Shown: positions 1-7,139, counted from the stretch's first letter. The stretch: DNA of 16,371 nt from Bordetella parapertussis (GCA_945888535.1 CAMDAN010000053.1:1-16371); one strand, 5' to 3'. Notes: generated by a model not told the origin, from the sequence alone. Made by a program: numbers and translations.

Positions 1-668
1 AACTCACACGCGCTTTAATTGCAGCCCAAGCTGAAAAAATTCAAGCGATCATCGTTTTAAACAAACAAGATCTTTCGCAATTATTCGAGCGCGCCTGGGA
101 GCGCCTTGGTCCTTACCGGGCCATGGGCTATACCGTGTTACCCATGGCCTTAAAGCCACGAGCGCCAGCGATTGAAGACCCGAGCGAGAAAACTACCGCA
201 CTTTTTTCCAACAAGAACCAGCCCAGCCTTGAGGAAGTACTCAAAGGAAAAACCAGTTTGATTTTGGGTCCTTCGGGCGCTGGCAAAAGTACCTTAATTA
301 ACCGCCTTGTACCCCAAGCCCAAGTGTTAACCCAAGAAATTTCTACCGCTCTTAATTCCGGCAAACACACCACCACCAGCACCACGCTTTACTGGCAAGA
401 CGCATCTAAAACAACGGCACTTATTGACTCACCAGGGTTTCAAGAGTTTGGTTTGCACCATATTGATCCGATGCATCTCGCTGGGTTGATGCCCGATATC
501 AAAGCACACGCTGGCGCATGCAAATTTTACAACTGCTCCCATCTGCATGAGCCGGGTTGCGGCGTCTTAGCAGCCTTGAAAAATGAAGCCTCGGAGAGCT
601 CTATTACCGCCCATCGCTATAAAATTTACTGCGATTTATTTGCCGAACTGTCTCAAAGTCGGTATTAG
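1..668 (+). CDS. rsgA: Ribosome small subunit-dependent GTPase A, 3' part (5' end outside window)
   Basis: RsgA is a circularly permuted GTPase that helps late 30S subunit maturation in the cytoplasm. The reading frame is open from base 3, with no start in the window, so the N-terminal OB-fold and the first part of the G domain are missing; about 221 residues remain. The motifs appear in the permuted order expected for the family: NKQD (G4) near base 60, then the P-loop GPSGAGKST (bases 269-295), then DSPGF (G3) near base 426. A C-terminal zinc knuckle follows (CKFYNC-SHLHEPGC, from about base 519), with the Cys-x5-Cys-x-His-x5-Cys spacing typical of RsgA. The TAG stop overlaps the stop of the convergent CobD-like gene, so the two transcripts must overlap or end inside each other. 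The assignment is firm; only the truncation by the window edge is unusual. Confidence 0.96.
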   Translation, partial: LTRALIAAQAEKIQAIIVLNKQDLSQLFERAWERLGPYRAMGYTVLPMALKPRAPAIEDPSEKTTALFSNKNQPSLEEVLKGKTSLILGPSGAGKSTLINRLVPQAQVLTQEISTALNSGKHTTTSTTLYWQDASKTTALIDSPGFQEFGLHHIDPMHLAGLMPDIKAHAGACKFYNCSHLHEPGCGVLAALKNEASESSITAHRYKIYCDLFAELSQSRY

Positions 669-1585
669 CCTAGCAATCTGGCGAGCGACAGCAACGCCAA
701 AAAAATCATCCACATCACCACCGTGCGCCAAACTAATCCAACCACTGCACGTAAATGCGCAAGCTGGGGCGTCTGGGCGCTTGTAGATTGGGTACCAAAT
801 CCCAATTGAACATTCACCGCGCCTGCCGTGGCAGCCAAAACAATTCCGTCGTTATCGCGCGGTGTAGATGCTTCAAACTGTCGCCACCTAGCGATGGCAT
901 CCTCAAAACTTCCGACAAAAGCAAAGCCTAATGCGGTGATACGGGCTGGCAACCAATCAATCGACCACCACGCCTGCTCAGCACACTGTTGCACAGATGG
1001 GCTCACCATCACGTTAGATGAACTGGCTGCATGCTTAGTTATTACTCCAAAGTATTCAGCCATCCTGTAAAAAACTGCGCCTGCAGGACCTAATCCCAAG
1101 GCGGAAAGCAAGGTATACCAAGCGAAAACACCGAAAACATAGCGGTGGGCACTCAGCACCGAATGCTCGATCACATGGCGAATCATTTCGCTGCGTGGAA
1201 GATTGCTAGCGTCGGAGTGCATCCATTTCGCAAGCAGTTGGCGAGCCAGAACTTCATCGCCTGCGTCTAAGGCATCGCGAATTTCTGTGAAATGGTGACT
1301 GAATTGTCTAAACCCTAGGGTGCTGTACAAAATCGCAATATTAAAAATCACTGCGGCAAGCCAGCCCAAAGTCAACAACAAAGTCCAATGCACTGCGGCA
1401 GCTAAAACGGTGGGCAAGAGCACAGCCACACCCCAAGTCAGCCAGCCGTGTTGCGGCTTGCCCGCATCAAAATGATGAAGCGTCCAACTCACCCAATTGC
1501 GAACACTTCCGTGCACAGGGTTAATAGGCTGAAGTGGCCTTGCCTGCTCCAGCAAAAGCGCGAAAAGAATAGACAAAAAGCTCAT
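665..1585 (-). CDS. CobD/CbiB-family integral membrane protein
   Basis: The protein has about 306 residues and resembles the CobD/CbiB family (adenosylcobinamide-phosphate synthase, which attaches the aminopropanol arm in cobalamin synthesis). It starts with a hydrophobic segment, MSFLSILFALLLEQARPL, close to the family's N-terminal pattern. It has further hydrophobic stretches around residues 50-85 and 155-175, an HRYVFGVFAW segment, and a C-terminal membrane segment. I chose the ATG at 1585 because family members begin this way. An ATG at 1597, 12 bases upstream and preceded by GGGG, is an alternative. The open frame extends to 1738, but that would overlap the NUDIX gene. It lies 28 bp downstream of nudL and is probably co-transcribed. 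No other cobalamin genes or B12 riboswitch are visible nearby, so a true role in cobamide synthesis is uncertain; betaproteobacteria often carry such an orphan homologue. Confidence 0.75.
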   Translation of the reverse strand: MSFLSILFALLLEQARPLQPINPVHGSVRNWVSWTLHHFDAGKPQHGWLTWGVAVLLPTVLAAAVHWTLLLTLGWLAAVIFNIAILYSTLGFRQFSHHFTEIRDALDAGDEVLARQLLAKWMHSDASNLPRSEMIRHVIEHSVLSAHRYVFGVFAWYTLLSALGLGPAGAVFYRMAEYFGVITKHAASSSNVMVSPSVQQCAEQAWWSIDWLPARITALGFAFVGSFEDAIARWRQFEASTPRDNDGIVLAATAGAVNVQLGFGTQSTSAQTPQLAHLRAVVGLVWRTVVMWMIFLALLSLARLLG

Positions 1586-1613
1586 GGGAAAGATCATAAC
1601 GACCCCGAGAACG

Positions 1614-2288
1614 TTAAGCGACCAAAAACCGGTATAAATTACGCAACATTCCTGCGGTCGCGCCCCAAATAAACCGTTCTTGTGACCCTTCAACGTAGGG
1701 CATTGAAAGCCACTCCCTTTGCACTCCGTTGCGCTCATAGGCGTGGCGTCTGTGGTTGGCGGGATTCATCAAAAATGACAATGGCACCTCAAAAATACTT
1801 GCCACCTCATTGGCATTGGCACGCAATGGCATGTCAGGACGAAGCAAAGCCACCACCGGAGAAACCAAAAAAGCACTGCCCGTCGTGTAAATGGGTAACA
1901 CTCCTAATACATCCACGCTATCAGGATCCAAACCCACCTCTTCATAGGCCTCTCGCAGCGCTGTAGCTGCGACATCTCGATCTTCGGGATCCATTTTTCC
2001 ACCCGGAAAAGCCACTTGACCTGAGTGGCTTGACAGGTGGTCTGTGCGCTGTGTCAGCAACACCGTTAATTCTTCGCGCATCACCAAACCGATTAATACC
2101 GAAGCAGCCACCGGAGAACGATCGGAAAAAGACAACTCAGCGAGGATCTCTGGTGTCCAATCGGGTGCTACGGCAAAGCGTTTACGCAAAGCATCCGGCG
2201 TCATGGATTCCATAGGCACTTTCGGCAAATGCCGATCGACACCGATCACGGGGATTAACCGAGGGTCTGGAATTGAAATGCCACTCAT
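1614..2288 (-). CDS. NUDIX hydrolase, CoA pyrophosphatase (NudL-like)
   Basis: This 224-residue cytoplasmic enzyme probably cleaves coenzyme A or its derivatives to 3',5'-ADP and 4'-phosphopantetheine, using Mg or Mn. The CoA-specific signature that precedes the NUDIX box is clear: LLTQR followed by HSGQVAFPGGK. It runs straight into the catalytic helix ALREAYEEVGL, with the REx2EE core, at about residues 112-122. Spacing between the GG and the REx2EE core matches the NudL/YeaB branch as I remember it. The ATG at 2288 lies only about 10 bases beyond the U-tract of the terminator that closes the rplS operon and has only a weak GGA upstream. A later start at residue 26 or 29 (near 2213 or 2204) is possible. 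It is followed at 28 bp by the CobD-like gene. The family is secure; the start and physiological substrate are less so. Confidence 0.87.
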   Translation of the reverse strand: MSGISIPDPRLIPVIGVDRHLPKVPMESMTPDALRKRFAVAPDWTPEILAELSFSDRSPVAASVLIGLVMREELTVLLTQRTDHLSSHSGQVAFPGGKMDPEDRDVAATALREAYEEVGLDPDSVDVLGVLPIYTTGSAFLVSPVVALLRPDMPLRANANEVASIFEVPLSFLMNPANHRRHAYERNGVQREWLSMPYVEGSQERFIWGATAGMLRNLYRFLVA

Positions 2289-2298
2289 TTAGCGTTTC

Positions 2299-2338
2299 CA
2301 AAAAAAGAAAACCGCCACAGGAGAACCTGGGCGGTTTT
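2299..2338 (-). terminator. Rho-independent terminator of the rpsP-rimM-trmD-rplS operon
   Basis: Read on the minus strand, a 9-bp outer stem (AAAACCGCC with GGCGGTTTT, 2308-2338) encloses an inner CAGG/CCTG stem with an AGAA-type loop and a one-base bulge. The stem is followed by a U-rich run (TTTTCTTTTTTT). It begins 17 bp after the rplS stop codon. This is a textbook intrinsic terminator for the ribosomal operon. The next gene, nudL, begins almost immediately after it. Confidence 0.92.
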
Positions 2339-2355
2339 GTTCAAACAGAGGTCGG

Positions 2356-2727
2356 TTAAACCGCTGTTTTCTTAGCTGGCAACTTTTCTTTGATACGCGC
2401 AGATTTACCGCTGCGATCACGCAAGTAGTACAACTTAGCGCGGCGAACATCGCCACGGCGTTTGACTTCAATACCAGCAATCAATGGGCTGTAGGTTTGG
2501 AAAGTACGCTCAACGCCCTCGCCGCTCGAAATTTTACGAACGATAAAGCCGCTATTGAGGCCGCGATTGCGTTTAGCGATCACAACGCCTTCATACGCCT
2601 GAACCCGTTTGCGAGTTCCCTCAACGACGTTCACGCTGACGATCACGGTGTCGCCTGGGGCGAATTCAGGAATGACTTTTCCTAAACGAGCAATTTCTTC
2701 TTGCTCTAAGATTTGAATGAGATTCAT
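2356..2727 (-). CDS. rplS: 50S ribosomal protein L19
   Basis: L19 lies at the 30S-50S interface and helps form an intersubunit bridge. The 123-residue protein starts [16 protein letters not shown] and carries the conserved [37 protein letters not shown] and [17 protein letters not shown] segments of the family. It is slightly longer than the approximately 115 residues of E. coli L19 because of a short basic, alanine-containing tail. I chose the ATG at 2727 to match the family N-terminus; the frame is open 15 codons further upstream without family similarity. Only a weak purine-rich AGAAG precedes it. It is the last gene of the rpsP-rimM-trmD-rplS operon, separated from trmD by 105 bp that contains two small hairpins. 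Confidence 0.97.
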   Translation of the reverse strand: MNLIQILEQEEIARLGKVIPEFAPGDTVIVSVNVVEGTRKRVQAYEGVVIAKRNRGLNSGFIVRKISSGEGVERTFQTYSPLIAGIEVKRRGDVRRAKLYYLRDRSGKSARIKEKLPAKKTAV

Positions 2728-2755
2728 AGCTTCTTTCAAGATCATGCCAGCGCCA

Positions 2756-2795
2756 GTACCAAAAGGGTACAACTCAAATACAGCACCATTGCTGT
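2756..2795 (-). promoter_or_regulatory. Two small hairpins in the trmD-rplS spacer (possible rplS leader structure)
   Basis: Two perfect inverted repeats lie ten bases apart in the 105-bp spacer upstream of rplS: GTACC-AAAAG-GGTAC (2756-2770) and ACAGCA-CCAT-TGCTGT (2780-2795). There is no U-tract, so they are not a standard terminator. They could be an RNA leader that tunes L19 translation or an RNA-processing site. L19 leaders are known in other bacterial groups, but I do not recognise this one. Short repeats of this size also arise by chance. Confidence 0.3.
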
Positions 2796-2832
2796 TTCAA
2801 TTTGACCGAGCAGAGGATCAGTTAGCCTTCGA

Positions 2833-3591
2833 TTATAACCTCGCAGCTGCCATATTCTTCAAAAACTGTTCGTCTTGGGGGCTAAGTTTGCCCAATTGGC
2901 GTGCAATTTCAATTAAATCAGGCCGATGTGCCGCAGTTAAGGCCAAGCGCTGTTCCCGGCGCCAACGCTCAATGTGTTCATGGTGTCCGGATAGGAGCAC
3001 CGCAGGCACGGGCTGCTCCGACCAAACCTCGGGGCGTGTGTAATGCGGGCAATCCAACAACCCATCGAGCTCCGGATTAAAACTGTCAAGCTGGTGGCTT
3101 TCTTGGTCAGACAACACGCCGGGTTGAAGCCTTGCCACAGCGTCAAGCAGCACCATCGCAGGCAACTCACCACCCGACAGCACAAAATCACCCACGCTGA
3201 TTTGAAGATCCACATGCCGATCAATAAAGCGCTGATCAATGCCTTCGTAACGTCCACAAACCAAAATAGCACCTTGGCTGTGAGCCCACGTGTCAATATC
3301 TGCGTGGTCTAAGCGTTTGCCGATAGGCGAGAACAAGACGACCGGCGCTTGGTCTTGCCGTTGTGATTGAATCTCGATAAGCGTTTTTTCCAAGGGCTCC
3401 GCCATCATGACCATGCCGGGGCCACCACCAAAGGGACGGTCATCGATGCGCCGGTAATTACCCAGAGCGACATCACGCGGATTCGAAAGGCGCACATCCA
3501 CCAGTCCAGCCTCAAAGGCTCGGCGGGTAATTCCAGTCGTTAAAAACGAACCGAATAGTTCAGGAAAAAGGGTAATGACGTCAAAACGCAT
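2833..3591 (-). CDS. trmD: tRNA (guanine-N1)-methyltransferase
   Basis: TrmD methylates G37 at N1, next to the anticodon of tRNAs that carry G36, using S-adenosylmethionine; this prevents +1 frameshifting. The 252-residue length is typical. It starts MRFDVITLFPELF and contains DDRPFGGGPGMVM. The SPOUT trefoil-knot segments follow in order: VVLFSPIGKRLD, ILVCGRYEGIDQR and SVGDFVLSGGELPAM, at about residues 85-175. The C-terminal domain has the YTRPEVW and LLSGHH tRNA-contact motifs. The ATG at 3591 matches the family start but lacks a clear Shine-Dalgarno sequence. Because the rimM stop is only 12 bp upstream, translation is probably coupled to rimM. Confidence 0.97.
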   Translation of the reverse strand: MRFDVITLFPELFGSFLTTGITRRAFEAGLVDVRLSNPRDVALGNYRRIDDRPFGGGPGMVMMAEPLEKTLIEIQSQRQDQAPVVLFSPIGKRLDHADIDTWAHSQGAILVCGRYEGIDQRFIDRHVDLQISVGDFVLSGGELPAMVLLDAVARLQPGVLSDQESHQLDSFNPELDGLLDCPHYTRPEVWSEQPVPAVLLSGHHEHIERWRREQRLALTAAHRPDLIEIARQLGKLSPQDEQFLKNMAAARL

Positions 3592-3603
3592 GATCTTGAC
3601 GCT

Positions 3604-4167
3604 TCAATAATCGGCTTGCCAGTCCACCACAATCCGGCGGGCCTGCAAATCTACAGAATCGACGTAAACCGAGACAAATGGAATCATTCGCTCCAGTGTT
3701 TTTCCATCTTCCAAATACTCCAGAACCAAAACCGTTTGTGGTCCGGTTGACATGAGTTCGCGAACCACGCCCATCGGCTCGTTTTCACGGTTAACTACAT
3801 CCAAACCAATTAAGTCGACCCAGTAAAACTCATCAATGGCAGACGCTGGGAAATTAGAACGGGCGATAAAAATTCGTGCGCCGCGCAAAGCCTCGGCCTC
3901 GTTGCGGTCAGACACGCCTGCTGCACAGGCGACCAAAGAACCCGAATGGGATTTAATTTCTTTAACAGAGAGCTGCGCTACGCCATCAAAGGTTTTTAGA
4001 CCTTTTTCGGTGGGCAACATAAACCACAATTTGGAGGTAAATAAGGCCTCAGGATCACCGCTGTAGGGCAACACCTTGAACCATCCTTTGATGCCCCATG
4101 CCTCTGCAACCCTCCCCACCTCAATCGCATCCTTAGGGAGCTCGGCGGGTTCAAGGCCAGCAATCAT
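3604..4167 (-). CDS. rimM: 16S rRNA processing / 30S maturation protein RimM
   Basis: RimM binds S19 and assists maturation of the 30S head. The protein has an N-terminal RimM barrel (IEVGRVAEAWGIKGWFKV, about residues 15-32) and a C-terminal PRC-barrel (FYWVDLIGLDVVN through MIPFVSVYVDSVD, ending in RRIVVDW). At about 187 residues it is of family length. I place the start at the ATG at 4167, where the protein begins MIAGLEPAELPKD. A TTG three codons upstream (4176) is also possible, and neither has a visible Shine-Dalgarno sequence. The gene lies between rpsP (69 bp upstream) and trmD, the standard order. A 7-bp hairpin without a U-tract lies at 4199-4223 in the rpsP-rimM spacer and might be a processing site. 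Confidence 0.94.
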   Translation of the reverse strand: MIAGLEPAELPKDAIEVGRVAEAWGIKGWFKVLPYSGDPEALFTSKLWFMLPTEKGLKTFDGVAQLSVKEIKSHSGSLVACAAGVSDRNEAEALRGARIFIARSNFPASAIDEFYWVDLIGLDVVNRENEPMGVVRELMSTGPQTVLVLEYLEDGKTLERMIPFVSVYVDSVDLQARRIVVDWQADY

Positions 4168-4236
4168 GCGAAACAATCGGTCAAAGGATTGTGGCGGCTT
4201 GGCCCATCAGCACGAAGGGCCAGCCTGCACACGAAA

Positions 4237-4488
4237 TTAAGCCGCTTTTTTAGCTGCTTGATTAACTAAACGTTCAACCGTAGGAGACGCTTGCGCACCA
4301 ACGCTTCTCCAGTAAGTCAGGCGGTCCTGAGCAATACGGATGCTTTCTTCATTGGCAGTTGCAATCGGGTTATAAAAACCAATGCGTTCAATGAAGCGGC
4401 CATCGCGACGAGTGCGCTTGTCCGTAACCACGATATTAAAAAACGGGCGGGCTTTAGCACCACCACGAGCGAGTCGAATGACGACCAT
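4237..4488 (-). CDS. rpsP: 30S ribosomal protein S16
   Basis: S16 is an early-binding 30S protein. The 83-residue product is of normal length and shows the family N-terminus [38 protein letters not shown] and the [17 protein letters not shown] region. A good ribosome-binding site, AAAGGA, sits six bases before the ATG at 4488. It is the first gene of the operon rpsP-rimM-trmD-rplS. Its leader contains inverted repeats at 4507-4522 and 4550-4567, and promoter-like elements lie about 90-120 bp upstream. Confidence 0.98.
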   Translation of the reverse strand: MVVIRLARGGAKARPFFNIVVTDKRTRRDGRFIERIGFYNPIATANEESIRIAQDRLTYWRSVGAQASPTVERLVNQAAKKAA

Positions 4489-4506
4489 GATTGTTCCTTT
4501 GGGTGA

Positions 4507-4567
4507 TTGAAATGAATTTCAACCATAGAATTCAGAGTTGAGACACGCAACTGACCACCCGGCCAGT
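4507..4567 (-). promoter_or_regulatory. Two inverted repeats in the rpsP 5' leader
   Basis: The rpsP leader carries a perfect 7-bp inverted repeat with a two-base centre (TTGAAAT-GA-ATTTCAA, 4507-4522), ending about nine bases before the ribosome-binding site. A second repeat with one G-U pair lies at 4550-4567 (ACTGACC-ACCC-GGCCAGT). They could be RNA elements controlling translation of the ribosomal operon, or the first could be a protein-binding palindrome. The repeats are visible in the sequence; their function is not known to me. Confidence 0.3.
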
Positions 4568-4574
4568 GACACTC

Positions 4575-4603
4575 AGAATAGCCCACTATTATAACTTTTT
4601 CAA
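4575..4603 (-). promoter_or_regulatory. rpsP: Candidate sigma-70 promoter for the rpsP operon
   Basis: On the minus strand TTGAAA (4603-4598) is separated by 17 bp from TATTCT (4580-4575), about 80 bp before rpsP. An overlapping alternative is TATAAT (4593-4588) with TTGGCA 15 bp upstream (4614-4609). Either would transcribe rpsP. The elements overlap the start of the divergent acetyltransferase gene. Confidence 0.45.
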
Positions 4604-4607
4604 AGCC

Positions 4608-5141
4608 ATGCCAACCATCCGACCTTGTACAGACGCAGATATACCTGCTGTCACCGCCATTTACCAACACCACGTACGCCACGGAACAGGCACCTTTGAA
4701 ATCGAACCACCCACTGAAACCGACATGCAAAGCCGCAAAGCTGACGTTTTATCAAAGAGCCTGCCTTACCTAGTGATCGAAGAAAACGCTGAAGTTCTAG
4801 GGTTTGCCTATTGCAATTGGTTTAAACCGCGACCAGCCTACCGCTTCTCTGCGGAAGACTCCATCTACCTTAGCCCCCTGGCAACTGGCCGAGGCTGGGG
4901 ACGCCTACTGCTCGCTGAATTGATGAGCCAAGCCGAACGCGCTGGGGTGCGGAAATTAATCGCTGTGATTGGCGACTCCGATAACGCGGGGTCAATAGGC
5001 GTACATCGCGCTTTGGGCTTTACCTCTGTCGGAGTTCTTACCGATTGCGGTTGGAAGTTTGATCGCTGGCTTGACGTTGTGCTCATGGAGCGTGCTATTG
5101 GCCAAGGCAGTCGCACGACTGCGTCACAAGCGTCACAATGA
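4608..5141 (+). CDS. GNAT N-acetyltransferase, phosphinothricin/methionine-sulfoximine type (Pat/MddA-like)
   Basis: The product has 177 residues and the GNAT fold. MPTIRPCTDADIPAVTAIYQHHV at the N-terminus and GTGTFEIEPPT are characteristic of the Pat/Bar/MddA branch. Its known members acetylate phosphinothricin, methionine sulfoximine or methionine sulfone with acetyl-CoA. The acetyl-CoA binding loop is ATGRGWGRLLL (about residues 96-106), and HRALGFTSVGVLTDCGWKFDRWLDVVLMER closes the domain as in the family. A C-terminal tail rich in Gln, Ser, Thr and Ala adds about ten residues. I chose the ATG at 4608 because it matches the family start. A GTG at 4566 is in frame, and neither start has a clear ribosome-binding site. 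TATTAT/TATAAC-like sequence lies about 15-20 bp upstream of the ATG, so the mRNA leader may be very short. The gene overlaps the next one by four bases. The family call is strong; the substrate is inferred. Confidence 0.87.
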   Translation: MPTIRPCTDADIPAVTAIYQHHVRHGTGTFEIEPPTETDMQSRKADVLSKSLPYLVIEENAEVLGFAYCNWFKPRPAYRFSAEDSIYLSPLATGRGWGRLLLAELMSQAERAGVRKLIAVIGDSDNAGSIGVHRALGFTSVGVLTDCGWKFDRWLDVVLMERAIGQGSRTTASQASQ

Positions 5142-5569
5142 GCGATATGAAAAATAAAACAATCGCGGTTTGGCTTACTCTTATTACGGGCCCCATAGGC
5201 TTGCAGCGGGTCTATCTCACAGGACACTTTGACGCGTGGAGTTGGTTCGCCATCTTTCCCAGTGCGTTAGGGGCTTACGGCGTCATGCGCGCGCGAACGA
5301 TCGGATTAGACGACCACCTCAGCTGGCTTTTGATTCCGTTCTTGGGTTTTTGCGTCGCTGCTTGCGCACTCGCTGCGATTGTTTATGGTTTAACAGACGC
5401 TCAGCGGTGGAATCAAAAATTCAACCCTTTGGTTGATGAGGAAGACGAATCAGGCCAAACCCATTGGCTCACCGTGATAGGTCTTGCTAGTTCCCTGTTC
5501 ATTGGAACCACGGCGCTCATGGCAACCTTGGCCTTTAGCTTTCAACGCTATTTTGAAATGAGCACCTAA
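5138..5569 (+). CDS. Small TM2-like membrane protein of unknown function
   Basis: This 143-residue protein has four likely membrane segments, at about residues 8-26, 33-50, 62-84 and 110-132. Between the third and fourth is an acidic cytoplasmic-type loop, NPLVDEEDESGQTHW. The first segment carries GPIGLQRVYLTG, which resembles the GxxGxxRFYLG signature of TM2-domain proteins. That is the only functional hint, and no enzymatic motif is visible. The ATG overlaps the acetyltransferase stop as ATGA, so translation is probably coupled. The TAA stop touches the A-run of the terminator that serves the opposite strand. Confidence 0.72.
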   Translation: MSDMKNKTIAVWLTLITGPIGLQRVYLTGHFDAWSWFAIFPSALGAYGVMRARTIGLDDHLSWLLIPFLGFCVAACALAAIVYGLTDAQRWNQKFNPLVDEEDESGQTHWLTVIGLASSLFIGTTALMATLAFSFQRYFEMST

Positions 5570-5602
5570 AAAAAAAGCCTCTAGGTTTTTTTACCCAGAG
5601 GC
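5569..5602 (-). terminator. Rho-independent terminator downstream of the acnB tail copy
   Basis: On the minus strand an 11-bp stem with one mismatch (AGCCTCTGGGT with ACCTAGAGGCT) closes a loop of mostly A residues and is followed by an uninterrupted T-run of nine bases. It therefore terminates minus-strand transcripts arriving from acnB and the serine hydrolase. It lies about 27 bp beyond the stop codon of the duplicated acnB tail, where an acnB terminator would be expected. Confidence 0.85.
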
Positions 5603-5628
5603 TATCAATGAGTCAGACAACTGCCTGC

Positions 5629-5786
5629 TTAGGCCGTCACACCCTTAGCGATATCCACATACTCTTCAATCTGGTTGAAGTTCAAGTATTTGTAGATAGC
5701 CGCGCCGTCTTTGTTGACGACTCCCATGGCTTCGTGGTACTCGGCCACTGTGAAAATATGACCCACCTTTGACGCGATCGCTGCCA
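5629..5786 (-). pseudogene. acnB: Detached 3'-terminal fragment of acnB (second copy of the acnB tail)
   Basis: This 158-bp stretch aligns without gaps to the 3' end of the intact acnB gene (7347-7504), with 142 identical bases by hand count. It encodes [21 protein letters not shown] through [17 protein letters not shown] and the stop. This corresponds to about the last 52 residues of the 867-residue aconitase. It has no start codon; similarity stops abruptly at 5786, and the frame meets a stop just upstream, so it is not a functional gene. Of the 16 differences, 13 are at third codon positions and 11 are silent. Only three residues differ (D to E, P to F, L to V). It begins 32 bp after the serine hydrolase stop and is followed by a canonical terminator. 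Origin is discussed in the findings. Confidence 0.93.
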
Positions 5787-5818
5787 GTCTAAATGCTCCT
5801 GTGCTGGTGGCCCTACCC

Positions 5819-7134
5819 TTACGGACTCTTCATGAGCGCATCTGCCATAGCCGCAAAAGCAGGCAAGGTGAAAGGATCGTTTGCATTGCCTGTAGCGATG
5901 GGGTGCGAGCCAAAACGGGCAATCACCATTTCTGCTTTCGGATCAATATAAAGCGACTGTCCATGGATACCCCGCGCCATGTAGGCACCATGGTCGTTGT
6001 GCGAAATCCACCACATGTTGCGGTACGACCAACCCTTTAACCACGGGAAGCCAGCTTGGGCAAACTGCTCAGGGCTAGCCCCCTTGGCGATATCTGCCAC
6101 CACGGCTTCTGGCACCACCTGATGGGTACCAACGCGGCCTTTGTTGCGCATCATTTCGCCAAACCGGGCCATGTCTCGCAAATTAGTGTTCAGACCGCCC
6201 CCGGCAAATTCGGTCCCGATGGAGTCGACAGTGAAATAGGCGTCGTGCTCAACGCCCAATTTGCTCCAGATGCGCTCAGAGAACATTTCGCTCATGGACT
6301 TGCCTGTGACGCGCGCAATCACCCAAGCCATCACGTCCGAATTGACGGTTTTGTAGGCAAAGGCCTTGCCGTGTTCACCCTCTTTTTGAACCGTGAGTAA
6401 AAACTCATAAAAAGTCTGGGGGCCTAAGTAATTGGCTGGCTTGGGCAGCACACCCCCCGCACGCACATGGCTCCAAACCTCCGCATTAGGGTCGACATAA
6501 TTTTCTGAATACTGAAGACCCGTGGTCATGTCCAGCAGTTGACGAATCGTGGCATCTCCAAAGCCACCGTCTTTGAGTTCAGGCAAATATTTGCTCACGG
6601 TCGCTTTTTCGTCCAGCGTTCCATCAGCCACCATGCTGGCACCCAAAATGCCCACAAAAGATTTGGTCAGCGAGGCCGCAGCGTGATGGCCATTGGGTTT
6701 TAAAGCACCCGTGTATTTTTCATACACCACTTGACCACGGTGCAGCACCACAATGCCGTCGGCATAGGTTTTCGAATACATGTCGCCAAAGCTGAACGTC
6801 TCATCGCTATCGAGATTTTTGAATCGCACGGCTTCCAGTTCGGGCTGCAAAGCCGATTTCAGGGCGCTTGCTGGCATTGGGCCCCGCCCTACTGGGCGCG
6901 TAGGGAGCAGTTGCCGGTAATTGGAAAAAGTCCAACGCGTTTGGGGAAATTGGAAGTAGCTCCCATCGGCAAATCGGATCACTCGATTGGCTGGAGGCGG
7001 TGAGCCCATCATCCACCCCATGGTCACGGGATCACTGGCCTGGGCATCCAAGAATGCGGGGGGTGTACTGCTCGGCTGAGCCGCAGCAAGAGCAGGCGCC
7101 ACGGTCACAGCCACGGACAAAATGCCATTTTCAT
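5819..7134 (-). CDS. Exported serine hydrolase, beta-lactamase class C / 6-aminohexanoate-dimer hydrolase (NylB)-like; apparent frameshift at the start
   Basis: The protein belongs to the class C beta-lactamase-like hydrolase family and most resembles NylB-type amide or ester hydrolases. Visible features, numbered from the ATG at 7134, are the nucleophile motif S155-L-T-K158, the tyrosine motif Y261-K-T-V-N-S, GLQYSENYVDP at about 207-217, and GIHGQSLYIDP at about 389-399 as the third active-site element. A strong AAGGAG lies five bases before the ATG at 7134, but that frame ends after nine codons (MKMAFCPWL). The hydrolase frame is shifted by one base. One extra A in the AAAA run at 7128-7131 would give MKNGILSVAVTVAPALAAAQ, a convincing signal peptide and about 438 residues. 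Without it, the in-frame ATGs at 7255 and 7303 lack a ribosome-binding site and give an unlikely N-terminus. A GTG overlapping the nonamer's stop as GTGA is another possible start. The substrate is unknown. Confidence 0.8.
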
Positions 7135-7139
7135 ACCAT

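Noticed and set aside
1585-1738. Longer CobD-like protein beginning at 1738
   Set aside because: The extra 51 codons overlap the 3' end of nudL in another frame, contain no family similarity and would begin inside that gene.
5629-5821. A second, functional aconitase gene
   Set aside because: Only about 52 C-terminal codons are present. They contain none of the cluster cysteines, have no start, and are cut off abruptly at 5786.
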